Assembly (NCBI GenBank): GCA_963576565.1
Contig: OY755039.1
Coordinates: 133,816,095-133,880,094 of the forward strand
Length of the DNA: 64,000 nt
Source of the DNA: Aspidapion aeneum
Taxonomy: Eukaryota; Arthropoda; Insecta; Coleoptera; Brentidae
Reading direction: 5' to 3'
The notes under the pieces: generated by a model
Database searches by the model: none
The model's input: only the letters and a program-made list of their open reading frames with translations
What the model was told of the DNA's origin: nothing
Translations under genes and position numbers: made by a program
In this document: one piece after another, positions 10,076-22,903 of the stretch
How the letters are laid out: each line of letters starts with the position of its first letter
Numbering within the stretch: position 1 is the stretch's first letter

Positions 10076-11270
10076 TCTACGTCTTCCGATACCCAATCTC
10101 CACTCGTTTCTGTTTACCCATAATTCATCATCTAGGCCTCTTATTCTTATTTCACTATCTATTCCTTCTCTCCAGATTCTCCTTGGCCGTCCTCGTTTTT
10201 TTCGGCCAGTTGGTTTCCATTGTAGTATTTGTTTAGGTAGTCTTTCATCATTCATTCTTTGTACATGTCCGTACCACACCAGTTGTTTTGTTCTTATATC
10301 ATCCACTAAAGTACGTTCACCCACTGTCATAATTTCTCTTATTCTTTGATTTGTAACTCTTTCTCTTTTTGATTTCCCTGCTGCTCTTCTCCAATAGTCC
10401 ATCTCCGTAGCGGAAAGCATTTTTTCTGTTCTATCCTTGATTGGCCATACTTCTGAGCCGTATGTAATAATACTTTTTACAATGGTGTTATATATAAGCT
10501 TTTTGTTTATGTTTTGATATACTTTGGTCCCAAATTATTCCATTTAATAAAGTTATTGCTTTTCTTCCTTGTACGTTTCGATCTTTTATAGCTTTGTCTA
10601 GTGTTCCGTCAGCTGTAATTTTTAGACCTAAGTATTTATACTCATCACAGGACTGAATTCGCTGCCCGGTATTTAAGATTAGATCCTGTTTCATTCCACC
10701 GATACATATACTCTGTCTTATTGAGATTAACCTCTAGTTGTACCTTTCTATTAGTTTTCGTGTCATGTATTCAAGGTCGTCATAATCCTGAGCCACTACT
10801 ATCTGATCATCGGTGAAACATAAAGCATACAAGGTGGTTTTTTCCAACGGAATTCCCATGTTTTGGCATTTTCTCTTCCATACTTTAAGGACTTGTTCCA
10901 AGTATATCTTGAAGAGCGTAGGCGAGATACAGCAACCTTGTTTAAGACCTTTATTTACTTGAAAGCCTTTGGTTAGTTTTGCTTTTATTTTAACTTTTGC
11001 CTTACTATTGCGGTATAACTCTTTGATGGCCTTAATTAGTTGTACGCTTATGTCTGTGTTTTCCAACGCTTTCTAAAGTAGATTAAGTGGTATACTATCA
11101 TATGCCTTCTGCAAATCGACGTAAAGCAGATGCAGCTCTTGTCCGTATGCCATTTTCTTTACAATAACTTGGGTTATACAAAAGAGATGACCTGAAGTCG
11201 ATCTACCCGCCCTGAAACCAGCTTGTTCTTCTGCCTCCATGTCTTTATATTCGCTCTCCACTTTATTTCT
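10067..11270 (-). pseudogene. LINE (family B) reverse transcriptase, copy 1, degraded
   Basis: Read on the minus strand from 11270: EEQAGFRAGRS, DLQKAYDSIP (motif A), KQGCCISPTLF (motif B), FTDDQIVVAQD (motif C with A replaced by T), EYKYLGLKI, then WYGHVQRM and GRKKRGRPRR, ending GRRRTL. The four open pieces (11261-11073, 11066-10734, 10694-10488, 10420-10067) are separated by frameshifts or stops. The start lies inside the RT, so the copy is 5' truncated. It is related to family A but clearly distinct. Copy 2 lies at 60715-61373. Products would be cytoplasmic and nuclear RT; this copy cannot make one. Confidence 0.85.
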
Positions 11271-12619
11271 TATTATTTTACCGTAATATATATCTTATAA
11301 ATATATAAATAGGTGGTCTTACTGGCCTTTTAAAGGTTGTATATTCGTTTGAGATAGCTGTGGCTGCAGAGGGCTTAAGGGCCAGAGTTTTTACGCGTTT
11401 TCTCGCCGACCAAGCAAGACTAATTAAAAGTAAAAATGGAATTTTTGTTTGGTCGGAATGATGTAATTAAAAATTCAGATTTAATGTTTCCGACCAAAAT
11501 GGGTGCGAGAAAGTTTTTCCGAGATGAAAAAATTGGAAAATTAATAATGGAGCGCTTTGCCGAATTTTTAAAGTAAGTTTCACATGAAGCCTGTAAACCC
11601 GTAAATATTTAAATCATTATTTTTATTATTTTTAGAATATATATATAATATTTAAAACAGAAATTACATACAAGTAAAAACGCAAGTTTTGCGTAAATGG
11701 AAACTCAAAAACAACCCTCAAGACAAAGTGATTTTCAAAATTATTATTTAATGATGTTTTTAAAATGCAAAAAAATCTCAATTTGCTCACCCCAAGCAGT
11801 CGCGATGAAGCGTCGTACAAACGTTTGAAAGTAACCGAATTTCTTGGGCGCGCAACAAATTTAAAATCTAATTGATCAATGTCAAACGCTAGAGAGAATA
11901 TTTCAGAAAGAAATCAGATTAAATACACATCAAGATGCAAATTAGGCAAATTGTTTGGGGTGCGACAGACCGACAACTCAATCGCAAACGTTTATGCTGC
12001 GTCTTATTTCGGCACAAAATGTACATTATGCCGATCAATCACATTCCAGCTTCAAAGCTCCCACAGAGAAAGCTTTCGACGCTATTCATGTACCCCCCTC
12101 ATGCGAACTTACCCCTAAAAAGTAACAATTAAACTGTTTAACTAACGCAAGAGTATTAGGCTTAAAACTAGTCGTGTTAATCCAAAAAAAAAACCAAAAG
12201 GCAGATCCATCATAACTTGTCATTTTTAAGCAACCACACCTGGACACAAGGGTTTTTAAATGTACGGTTAAAAAAATACCGTTGCAAAATGTTTTAAAAA
12301 CTTTTCGTTCTTATTTATTTTAAACGTAAAATGCATATAATAATTTAAAAAATATAAAACCCATAAAACTGTTGTTAAAAGCTTATTGCAATAAAGCCAG
12401 GCAGTATTTTACATTGTAGACAGTTGATCTTTCAAAATTAATGGAACAAAGCCAAATTTAAACAGAGAACAGTATTTAATTCTGGCTTTCATAATGCACA
12501 AATCTTATAATTATAAAAAACTGGCCAAAACTGCCTGGCACTATTATCCATTAAAATAATCCAAGTTATTTTGTTTTCAAGATTTGTTAAAATTTAAAAA
12601 TTAAGAAAAAATTTGCTGC
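11271..12619. other. No gene recognised
   Basis: AT-rich. A small hairpin near 11404-11456 pairs CCGACCAA with TTGGTCGG. Short frames show no known domain. Confidence 0.5.
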
Positions 12620-12896
12620 TAAATTGAGCCTACAAACTGTAGGCAATGGCGATGGATTAACTCCATCAAGGTAGGGTTCATTCTTTTAGGTCTTAAGTTT
12701 AGGTTGTTATAATTTTATAAATAATTGTAGGAACCGGGCATTTATTCCACCTATTTTTATTTCAGTGTAGAACCTGAAGATGAGAGCTTATGCTCTCGAA
12801 ACATGTAGTTGTAAAAAAAATAAAACTAGTGGAGAACGACTGAACTTGTTTGATTTCTAAATCACCTCCACCCAACATGGACTATTTCTTCAATTT
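12620..12896 (+). mobile_element. Penelope-like element 3' fragment
   Basis: Contains a hammerhead-like motif and ends ATGGACTATTTCTTCAAT near 12896. The outer left end of the inverted element at 30918-31946 carries almost the same terminus in reverse complement. Hammerhead ribozymes are known in the repeats of Penelope-like retroelements. No RT or GIY-YIG frame is left here. Confidence 0.5.
12754..12826 (+). ncRNA. Type I hammerhead ribozyme-like motif
   Basis: Core CTGAAGA (12774-12780, fits CUGANGA), one extra T, a perfect 6-bp stem II (GAGAGC 12782-12787 with GCTCTC 12792-12797, loop TTAT), GAAAC (12798-12802), a minimal helix III (AC-AT-GT) and a GTA cleavage triplet ending at 12807. 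Helix I pairs AAC with GTT beside the core, then an internal loop, then TTTTATTT (12755-12762) with AAATAAAA (12818-12825). Helix III is very short. Activity is inferred only. Confidence 0.65.
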
Positions 12897-13423
12897 ATAA
12901 TTTTTTTGTTAAATTGAGTTCGTTAACTTGCCCCGTTCGTCATCTTGCCCCGCTCTCCCCTACCAAATTTTATTAAAATCGTTACAGTCAGACATACAGG
13001 CAAACATATAGACAGACACTCAGACAGACAGACGGACAAAGAAGTTTCAAATCATAGGAAACGCAAAGATTTATAAAAAAATTTGAAACCGAAGCACCTT
13101 TTAACAGGATCATCATAGCTCATACTACTATAGTTATATAGACGTGGGCAAATATGTGCCACTTGATGAGCAGACTAACGGTAGCGAAAGCTAAAAAATT
13201 AATTTACTAATGTTTGTTCGCCACATGAGTAGGAATTTACTAAATCCACTAACAAAATCGATGTATTTGGGAAGTTTCGGGTATTTCTAGAGGGGATAGA
13301 AAAAGACTGACCACCAGTTGTAAGTCTCGATTTTCAAAAGAAACCTTTTAGTTATTTGTATTAAAAAGTCTCGCAAGTGCGCCCAGTATTTAACACATCG
13401 AATTTGGTACACTCTGTACAATA
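12897..13423. other. No gene; short CAGA-type simple repeat
   Basis: An imperfect (CAGA)n-like stretch near 13000-13035; otherwise unremarkable AT-rich DNA. Confidence 0.5.
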
Positions 13424-13425
13424 TA

Positions 13426-14049
13426 CACTGAAACCTCTCCTTGCGGACACATCTATTAAGCGGACACTCCCTTTATGTGGAAAATTTTTTGGAACCAAGC
13501 TTTTCCCTATTTCTTTACATGTAAAATTCACTCCTATAATCGGACGCGGACAATTTTTTTTGGTAAAAAAATTCTGAAACCTCCCTTAACCGGACGCGAA
13601 TTTCTGACGACGGACATGGGCATAAATATTATGTAGTATGTTGGCAACAACGCACCCTGCAGCCGGGGAATAACCTCTTTTCGTTTAAATGCGGAGACTA
13701 AATACTTCTGTCGTATTTACAACATATTTTATTCGGCGGGGGCAGAACTGCTGTGTTTTATTTTTATTGTTCAATTGGGTAGTAATAGATAGATCTCTTT
13801 GAAACGGTGCCTAGTAAAAAACTTCTTAGTTTACATGAAAAAATTACAGTTGGTAACGTTTAGGAGAAGGAACATCTATCAGAACGAAAGATCGCTGAAA
13901 AATTTAATATCGGAAAAACTCAAGCAGCCAAAATTGTTATTAAATATCTATATATTAAAATTTTGCAGCTCTCTCTCATAAGCGGACACTTCCAATAAGC
14001 GGACAAAATCGACGGAACCTTGGGTGTCCGCTTATGGGAGGTTTCACTG
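13426..14049 (+). mobile_element. pogo/Tigger-like deletion derivative, copy 1
   Basis: Ends CACTGAAACCTC and GGAGGTTTCACTG between TA dinucleotides (13424-13425, 14050-14051), with inner matches GCGGACAC and GTGTCCGC. Near 13880-13945 the + strand can be read as ERKIAEKFNIGKTQAAKIV, which resembles the N-terminal helix-turn-helix of pogo/Tigger (CENP-B type) transposases. The rest of the transposase is absent, so it is non-autonomous. A sister copy is at 41676-42272. Confidence 0.75.
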
Positions 14050-14051
14050 TA

Positions 14052-15088
14052 ATAAAACAATATATTTTGCATATTATAAAGAAAAAAGTTACAAAAATAT
14101 AAACAAGGTAAACAAAGCACTAGTAGTCAAGCAACTTAGATCAAAATTTCTTAATAACGTAATTAAAAAAGCAATCAAATTCAAAATGGGCACAAAACGA
14201 ATTGCTTTGAATCAATCGGCACAAACCATTCTTGCGTAAAAAATGACCCCCGAGGCACAAACAACTGGCTTATTTACTTTTAATGACTTCTCGTTGAAAC
14301 TGTCTGTCTGTGTATCGAGTGTTAATTGAAGGATTTCCCATTTGGGCGAGTCGTGGGCGAGAATTAATTGACACCCCTTGCGGCACCCCTGGATAAACTG
14401 AAATCATTTTATCATGAAAATACCAATGAAAATAGCAATGGATTTTAAATGCAAGAGCTCGGGCCTTTTTATTAAATGCTGCTATTACTTTTGTTTTAAT
14501 ATTAAAGAGAGAAAAGGTTAATGACAATTAAAATTATTTTTTTTTTGGATAGAACCTAAATTTTCTAACCATGGAACAAATACATCAGACTTAGTAAAAA
14601 ATGCAAACATTGACATATAACTTATTGTTGTGGCGTCATCAACGTCAAACATAAATTATTTAAAGTTATATCTCGGTAATTCTAATCACAAGCCCCATTT
14701 AGTAGTGTATCATTTGAAAGAGCTAATTTTAAGGTACGTTGCATAGAATTTTTGTTAAAAGAAAGTATTGTGCTAATAATTTTTAGTCTATAATATTTTA
14801 TAATATAATTAATATTGAACAATATTGATTTACAAAAAAAAAATGGGGTCATGATTGCAAATTTTTTACTACGGAACATAAGGGAGTTTATATGCAATTA
14901 AAAAGCTTCAGTTTTTTTATATGGTCCATATCCCTAATAGATATATAATTATTCATTGTAAAATAATACTTGCTGTGGACTAGAGACCCTGTATGTATTA
15001 CAAATTTTGAAGGAATAGAGACGCGACAAACTTATCGAAGTCAAATTTATTCAAATCAAAATCAAAGTCCTCTATTTTCTAGCATTGT
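14052..15088. other. No gene recognised
   Basis: Short frames only; no repeat structure identified. Confidence 0.45.
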
Positions 15089-15782
15089 TTGGAGAGAGGC
15101 GCACCTTCTGTCCTAATTAATTCATTCCGCAGTATTTTTTCACAAAATAATTACCAAAGTATTTGTACAAGAAAATTTCATTTAGGCACAATATCCATGA
15201 TCGGAATACACGACATAAAAAGCTTATTGCAATACCACGACACAAAACTTTGTCATATCATAAAGCCTTCTCTACCTCAATAGCAAAAATTTACAACCCA
15301 ATTCCTTTTTCATATAAATGTCTCAATAGCATATCTGCGTTTAAAAGGGCAATTAGAAATGATTTGTTAAACGATGTAATTACAATATAGAGCACCAAAC
15401 TTCTTTTTATACTTAATAGTTATTTATTAGCTAAATACCTACTTTGTTTATTATTTAATTAAATATTGATTAGGTAAATACCCATTTTAGTACTGCCAAA
15501 ATAAGTTTTTTTAGGCTTATTAAATTCAAAAATAATTTGTAGTAACAAAATTATTTTTTGCTGTGTTGTATATTAACTGTAAGGAAGAATTATTCTTTAT
15601 TTTTTTTATTTTCGTCAGGCCTGGATGGAAGAACGCGCTTCCTACTAGGAAACTAGTATGCAGTGCGAATCCTGACCTTTGCCGTATAAAATCCATTTTT
15701 GCAAATAGAAGTATTATGTATTTTTTTTCGTATATGGCAATAAAAGCATTTATTAATATTATTATTATTATTATTATTATAA
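15089..15782 (+). pseudogene. LINE (CR1/Jockey-like) 3' end fragment
   Basis: Frames at 15140-15392 carry the tail found after the RT in many CR1/Jockey-type ORF2 proteins: HDRNTRHKKLIAIPRHKTLS, then KIYNPIPFSYKCLNSISAFKRA, ending before a stop near 15390. An untranslated region of about 370 bases follows, then a GCAATAAA signal and an (ATT)n tail at 15755-15780, as expected for a CR1-type 3' end. The RT itself is missing and at least one frameshift is present. Confidence 0.65.
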
Positions 15783-17799
15783 GCGTTGGAAAGTAAAAAT
15801 AGACGATTTGTGACAAAACATATACCGGGGGTGACAGAGAAATGTGTTTGTTTTATGTTGCAGGATGATTTATGTTCCTCAGACCTGACAACTTAAATTA
15901 TTTAAGTTGTCCAATAACCAAAAAATATAACCATTCCAAAATACTACAGTTTTTTTATTACATGTAAATTTCCTGTGTTCCAAAAGTCAAAAAAATCGCA
16001 CTGTATATATATTCCTCAATGCATATTAAGTCAAATATGTTAAGACATAAATAAAATATCACTAAATTAAAGATACATTTTAAATACGTTTTATAAGTAG
16101 GTTTATTTACTAAACTTAGACCCAGTTACTTGAGTCAACTCCAGTATACCTACCAATTATTAAGACTTCATTTTATATTTGTAAAATAATTAACTTAAAT
16201 TTCCATATCGGAAACATGTTTTTTATCGTGTTCAATGTTGCTAAGCGCCAGAAAATTCAGTCAGACTTTCTTTATTTGCCAGGGTTGCCAACTTTAGGGA
16301 AATTTCTCTATTTTAAGAAAATTTCGGCAGGTTTAATTCAAGGAAACGTAAACTTTAAGGAAATTCCAAAGTTCCAAAATAGCATTTTTCTTGAATAAAA
16401 TTTAGTGTATTTACAATGCAATTATTGTAAATAAAAAACAAAAATTATGATAAAATTATCTATAATATATTCTTTTGAAATTAACTATGTAAGGATTTAC
16501 ATTTGTTTCGTTTTATAGTTGAATAAAAAGATTTTTTATTAGAGATGAATACAAAAAACTTTTCTTTGTTCCAACCGCCGAAAAAATGAAAGATTTTAGA
16601 TGAATAACACACGAGAAATGTTACTTTACACACCCAGAACCGCTGATTTGTAAATTTAGGGAAATCAAGAGAAATTTCAAAACGTGTTCATGGAATTTTC
16701 CTCAAAAATTGTTTTAAACGCAATAGGTCTAAATAATTAGGAGTATAGCAGTCACTCTTTATGTTTTTGGAATAAAATTCAATAATCTGTCATTTCTGAT
16801 ATGTTGCTGTGCTGCACGGGGTGGGTCATCACATGGGCTCATGTTTCATTGCAATTAATATCAAGGCCAACAAAAAAATGCAGGCCACGACCCTGAAAAA
16901 ATCAGCTGTTGTTGGGGGGCTGAATTTTAGATTGGGATAGAGATTTAGTTGGGATATTTTGAAATGATTAATTTATTACAACTGTGATATACAGGATGGT
17001 AAAAAGGAAAAGTTTCTACAAAATATGAGACACAAAAGATATAAAATTATTAAAAAAGGTGCAATTAGAAATATGTCAAATAAAATATTTGGTTTTTAGA
17101 CAATAAATCCTTGCTTATTAATTTTAATTAAGTGTATGAATTGAATTGTTATGAAAGACTAAAGACTGTATGATTATATATGTAAAATACTGTAGTATTT
17201 TGATTTGAAAATAAACAGAATTGAAAAAAAAATGGCACTACAAATTTTCGCGAAATTTCAGTGAAATATTCTAGGCACTATACCGATATTCCACCAAACT
17301 TTTGTAAGGACGAAAGATGGTTAAAAGATAAAAATCTTCAAGATTTAGCATTTCTTATTTTGACTTCAAATTGTCCGCCATGCACCGCATGCCAACTGTT
17401 ATATTTGACATGTATTTATTTGACTTTGTCATGGCATTTGTTTCTTTGTTTGTATTGAAAAACTTTTTCGATATTTTAATAAATTTTTACAATTAATTTC
17501 ATTTAAAATCCAAAAATACCAGTGTTAATCTTTTTAAAACAAAATTACACTACAAAAAAATAATTTTTTGATGTTATAATTTTTGTAAACACATCTATAT
17601 AAGTTTTAAAAGTTGCCGAATATAAACAAATACGTGTAGGTGGGCCTGTCCACGCAGAAACGAACACATTCGCTTCTGCTTTAAATTTAGTTTTTGTGTG
17701 AGCTAATGGAACGGCTCTAGAAAGTAAAGAATTACTATAATTTAAAAAAAAACTGTTTTACAAGAATATAGTAAAATCAATCTTAAAACCGGCTTTAAA
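15783..17799. other. No gene recognised
   Basis: AT-rich. A CATGTTTTT-type stretch near 16210 and degenerate AAATTTC-rich segments at 16290-16380 and 16650-16700 suggest decayed repeats. Confidence 0.45.
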
Positions 17800-18475
17800 A
17801 AAATGAAATATTCATCAACCGTCATTCCAACTTGAATGTAAATTTTGAAAATAACGCCAAGGTATTGGGGGTGACTCTTGATAAGGATCTAAACTTCTTT
17901 GCACATATAAGGGAATTATGCAAAAAACTCTCCGGGGCATGCTATGCGATTAGAGTATTGTGTAGAACTTTGAGGCGTCATCGTCACAACTCTATAAAAT
18001 CTATCTACTACGGCATATTTTACTCACAATTAAAATATTGCATACTGCTCTGGGGACATAGCAGTCATATAAATTATGTATTTATTATACAAAAACGGGT
18101 TGTTTGATTATTGGTAGGAATTCAACCTTACGCATCTTGTAGAGGTCATTTTTATATTTTTGTTTTTATGGTTGTTTGTGCAAATTTTATGTTAGTGTTT
18201 TATTTTATTTTACTGCTGTAAATTTAACTTTTTTACTTGAGTTATAAAAAATTTTAATATTTTACATTTTATTTTACCAGACAAAAAAGCTGTTTTTTTG
18301 TAGAAAATATCTTAACAATTATTTTAATTATAAAGTATAAGTTATATACCTACATATGGAGTTACATACCTATAAATGTATGCATGATTTTAGTAACTAA
18401 GATGACGATCCAATTTACATATTGTATATAATTTGGAAATAAACTTTTTGAATGAATTTGAATAATATTTTAAAC
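17800..18475 (+). pseudogene. LINE RT C-terminal fragment and 3' end
   Basis: KVLGVTLDKDLNFFAHIREL, then YSQLKYCILLWGHSSHINY and IQKRVV match the region after the RT active site in Jockey/CR1-type LINE proteins. A stop at 18106 interrupts the frame, which resumes as LLVGIQPYASCRGHF. The AT-rich region up to an AATAAA-like end near 18440-18475 is probably its 3' untranslated part. It is strongly 5' truncated. Confidence 0.7.
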
Positions 18476-19312
18476 ACAATTAGCTGTGGCGTGACGTGAC
18501 CACCAAAAAGAAATTCAGCCCCTTCTGTGACGTCAACAGAGTTGTAGGTTGTGGCCTGTCCGTTTTGATAGCCCTGTTAATATTTGCCCCTGGTATTTTA
18601 GAGGCACACACAATACCATCCACGTTCGGTCTGTCTGTATGTCAGTATCTACTGCAAAAATTCGATACTGTAGATAGATGAGCTTTCTTTTAGGCTGATT
18701 ATTATTTGTTTTTTATTATGAACCACACTCCCTATCTAAGCAAAGCGGCACGCGTGATGCCCGATGTGGTGACGTGTTGGGTGGGAAAAAACGAAATAGA
18801 AAAAATATTAGTCTTTCATTCGAGCTAAAGCATATTTCTGTGTAAAATAACACCCCTTAGCGCCGCCACATTTCTACTGTTAAAATGTTTTCCTTATTAT
18901 ATTTTTTCACCTTTTATATATCGTAAACAGCGAGCGCCCTTAATTTTTATTTACCTTTCTCCTTTTTAATGCCTTCAGGTCTGGGAATCGCATGTGGCTG
19001 GCAAGTAGGGGATGGAAAATAGAAATATAAAAGAAAAATCAATTTAATTAATGCAAACAAATAAGGAGTAATTTTACATAAAAACATATTTTGAATTAAT
19101 AAATCAGGAATAGTTGAACATAGTTGACGGCTTATAAATTGTGATTTTGTAAAGTTAAGCTTCGTCTGGCGAAGACAGTACAGGGTGATATTTTATAATT
19201 GGATACCCGGTTATTACTGGAAGTAGTAAGTTCAAATTTGAAGAAACATGCGGGAGCTAGATGAACGAACACGGCGACAAACAGAGAAGAGTGGAAGATA
19301 CTGGAGAAGGCC
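18476..19312. other. No gene recognised
   Basis: Contains an ACAGGGTGATATTTTATAA motif near 19180 like the ends of TA-target miniature elements, without a matching partner. Confidence 0.45.
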
Positions 19313-20308
19313 CAGTACACACCAAAAAAAAAAAAAAATTGCGGCGCAAGGCAGATTTTTTTTTTGCAAATAATTAAAAAATTAGATATTTAGTTAGATA
19401 TTAGTTACCTACCTATTACTATTGAAATAATAAATAAATAATAAATGTATCATACCTAGTTTACATATTTTCTCTTCTAATGGCAAAGATGAAAATTTAA
19501 TTGTTTTTAAATATTGCACGCTAATGCTATCAGAATTAGAAACTTCCTCCATTGTCGTAAATACCAAATCGTTGAAATCAAAACAAACCGCCAGCGCCTG
19601 ACCGATAATGCCAAATTAGTGGTGTGCAAATACTATCTACTCGATACTTTAGTATCTGATACATGGGCGGATTCGAAGTAATCGAATATCCTTCGACGCC
19701 AAATACTCGTTACTCGAATCCCGAATGGGACCGAAGCCGAAGTGTTACTTTCGTATCAATTGTATCGGCGTCGGCCGTATGAGTAACGAGTTTGGAGTAC
19801 TTGTAATCATTTGGACCGATATTTATATATTGGATTTACCGATAATATAATATAAATAATAATAAAATCTAATACTTGAATAGGAAGTATCAGTATCTAC
19901 TTAATACTTGGCAAAGTAATCGTTGCACATCACTATGCCAAATTGTCTAAGTGCACTAATTAAAAGTGCCCTTGAGCTCCTCTAACATGCAACGCGAACC
20001 ATGGGTGCGGGGGGCGTCACGGGGGTGCGGGCGGCGTCGAGGCTAGTTTTTGCACAGATTTTGTCCTGGGCACTGCCGCAGGAAGGTTCAGATTCTATGT
20101 ACTGTAAAATTCTATTGGGACATGTCGTCCTCTCTTTCTATATTTCGTAATTAGAATGCGACACAACATCTACGGAGCAAATAAAAGTGAATAATTAGAT
20201 TCGAACTAACTATATAGCGCATCCGCCAGCATGCACCGCATGTGGTTTGAACACGAATACAAACACATACATACCGGGTATTAATTTGTAGGTAATATTC
20301 CAGTGTAT
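19313..20308 (-). mobile_element. Truncated reverse copy of the hAT-like element at 39896
   Basis: The reverse complement of 40030-40715 matches in several blocks: the TTGCGGCGCAAG region, a block covering TTTTCTCTTCTAATGGCAAAGATG, and blocks near 20080-20150 and 20250-20305. It lacks the terminal ~130 bases of the 39896 end and is split by the element at 19617-19935. Confidence 0.75.
19617..19935. mobile_element. hAT-like miniature element with TGCCAAAT duplication
   Basis: Ends TAGTGGTGTGCAA and TTGCACATCACTA are near-perfect inverted repeats. The exact 8-bp duplication TGCCAAAT flanks it at 19609-19616 and 19936-19943. It is 319 bp with no coding capacity and lies inside the element at 19313-20308. 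Confidence 0.88.
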
Positions 20309-21136
20309 TCTATCCACCGTGGGTTTGGAATACAGTCCGTTACGTCACTACAATATTTCACAATTATGTCTATTATTTTTTTCTAAAAACTAGATGATCG
20401 GGTGGAAATTTATCAAATTGCGGAATCAATTTGTAGTTTCTCTAAAATTAATTATGCAGATTTATTGTGGACATCATGAAGAGTGTTTAATTGCATTTAT
20501 AAAACATTCTTAACTTTATTAACACATTATAAGGAAAACTACAAGTATTTACCTATGGAATGGCATTCTCTGACTTCTTCCGGACATTTTTCCACAAACC
20601 GCACATGTGTCTACGTGCCAAAACACACGCATGCGCATTTAAAAATTTGTCGTTTCCAGAGCAAGCTATGATAGCTTGACTTGTTGATTTTTTGAACCAG
20701 TATATATACTCTAAGTTATTTGGTTTTGCTATATTTAGATTAATTCATTCGTTTAGTGACCTAAAGCAGCTCACTGCCAACCTTGTCTCCTCAAATAAGG
20801 CAGTGGCTTTTAAGGGTAGTGTAACGTATGTAGCTAATGGCAAAGAAATTCGAAAAAAAATCTCTTCAAAGTGAGATTTTGGGTGGTTTAAGTTTTTGGA
20901 AAAAATATTCTTGCATCTAGATAGTGAAGTACCTAATTTTTTGAAATCGCATGATATTATGGATACCTCTACAAAAATCTAATGGTCTTATTTTCGGGCG
21001 ACAAAAATATTTTTGGGCAAATTAAAAAAATAGATTAGTGGTTTTTGAGTTACTGTGTACTAGACAGACAGGCATCATCAAAAAAGATTCTAAAAAATTA
21101 TTTTTTAGCCCTAATATTTAGTTTTTAATAAAAATA
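20309..21136. other. No gene recognised
   Basis: Short frames without domains. A GACAGACAGG simple stretch lies near 21064. Confidence 0.45.
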
Positions 21137-21138
21137 TA

Positions 21139-21716
21139 CAGGGTGTTCTCAAAGTTGAGTCATTTATTTTAACACATTGTAGAACTCGTAAAAATAATTA
21201 ATTTTACCAAAAATCATTCATATAAAAGTTGCAGAATAAAGAAGTTATTAACAATTCTAAAAATGTAAAATTTAAAATCTTTTTGCGTACAAACGACATG
21301 CTGCGGCTGCATTTTGTTGGCACTTCCCGTAACTTAATATTATGTCCACTAGTTTATTGTTTTCATATACGTATGCCATTTTTATCGCATAAAATGCCCA
21401 ACAAACAAAAATATCACGCACTTTAGCGAATTAGTTAGTATTGGTCAAATCGAAATTCTCACTGAAAACCGTACAATGAATGAATAAATGATGAGTAACA
21501 TGTATTCTACAAAAAAATGAGGCCTACCCAGTATCACCAGTAAACAAAACATTGATAAAAAGTCAGTTCTTACAGTTTTTATATTTTACATTTTTAGAAT
21601 TGTTAATAACTTCTTTATTCTGCCACTTTTATATAGATGATTTTTGGTACAATTACTTATTTTTACGAGTTCTACAACCTGTTAAAATAAATGACTCAAC
21701 TTTGAGAACACCCATA
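21139..21716. mobile_element. TA-target miniature element with long inverted repeats
   Basis: The left end CAGGGTGTTCTCAAAGTTGA is mirrored at the right by TCAACTTTGAGAACACCC. Arms of about 125 bases (21139-21265 and 21588-21713) pair across a unique centre. Left flank is TA; the last few right-hand bases have decayed. Probably mariner-like; no transposase is present. Confidence 0.8.
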
Positions 21717-21918
21717 TAGGTTTCTTTAGCCGTATGTCGATATGCTATGTGTTACTAGATATTTAACTGTAATTAAAAATGACCTATAAATACTTTTATT
21801 AAAGATACATTTCTGTATTTAATTTTGAGGTTGTACAAAAAAATCAAACGAAAATATTATTCATTATATCCAAAATAATAATTAGAAACATGGTGATTGT
21901 TTCATTGTTTGTCAGGAA

Positions 21919-22396
21919 TAGTGCTGTAAAATTTCCAGAAATATAATTTCGGAAATAATTCCTAAAACATTGGAAATATTGGAAATTTATGAAATATTAA
22001 AAAAATAAGAAAAAAGGGAATATTAATTTATAAAAATTATAACAGAACACCGGAAAACGCAGGCTTACACATGAATACAAATCAGGTATTCTTCAAACAA
22101 ATAAACAGAAATAAGGTCAAATTTGTACAACAAAAATCTCATTCTTGGCACACTACACTATTCACTAGTCGAGCATATCTTCATCGCTGTCATCAGCATC
22201 ACACTCAATAACATCGTCTTGCCAGTCTACTTCCTCAAAATCTTCAATAGTATCGGAAATAAAAATTGTTCTATGGTAAGTTTAATAATGCTTATAGGTT
22301 ACAAAATATGAAATAATATTTTTTTAAATGTTTCCAATATTTCCAATATTCCAGAGACCCCTTCGGGAATTTTCAATATTTCCATTTACATCACTA
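21919..22396. mobile_element. hAT-like miniature element with GTCAGGAA duplication
   Basis: Ends TAGTGCTGTAAA and TTTACATCACTA are inverted repeats. GTCAGGAA is duplicated exactly at 21911-21918 and 22397-22404. The subterminal parts hold repeated TTTCCAATATT motifs. No transposase. Confidence 0.88.
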
Positions 22397-22404
22397 GTCA
22401 GGAA

Positions 22405-22903
22405 TAACCGTGGCGTATTTAGAAAAAGGTGTTTTAATGGGGGGCCTTTTTTTCCTGACTGAAATTTCAAAATGTTTCAATGTGTTACTGCAGTTTTGTA
22501 CTGATCGTAAGGTCTTGGAGGGCCCGGGCCGTAAATACGCCATTTTTCTTGTTTTAACCTTCCTTGTTACCTATTTTAATATAATATATTATAACACTTT
22601 GTATGTTGGAAATCGCAAAAATTTAATCACGGTTAAAACAAAACAGATAACGAAACTTTTCTTTTTAGACTTGCACAATCAACTTTTTTGAGTTAAATGC
22701 TATTGTTATGTTAAATGTTAGGGTGCGTGTCAACATGTCTCTATTCTTTTAACTTTTTCTTCATTTGAGAGTATGTACTAGCGTGAATTTATGCCCTCCT
22801 CATAGTTCTCGAGAGCGGGGTAGTATGATATACCTATTTTTCTGCTGTACGACTTCTGATGTAGTTCTATCGCAATTCTCAATCGATTTGAAGTTCAAGA
22901 CTT
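22405..22903. other. No gene recognised
   Basis: Nothing identifiable beyond short open frames. Confidence 0.45.
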
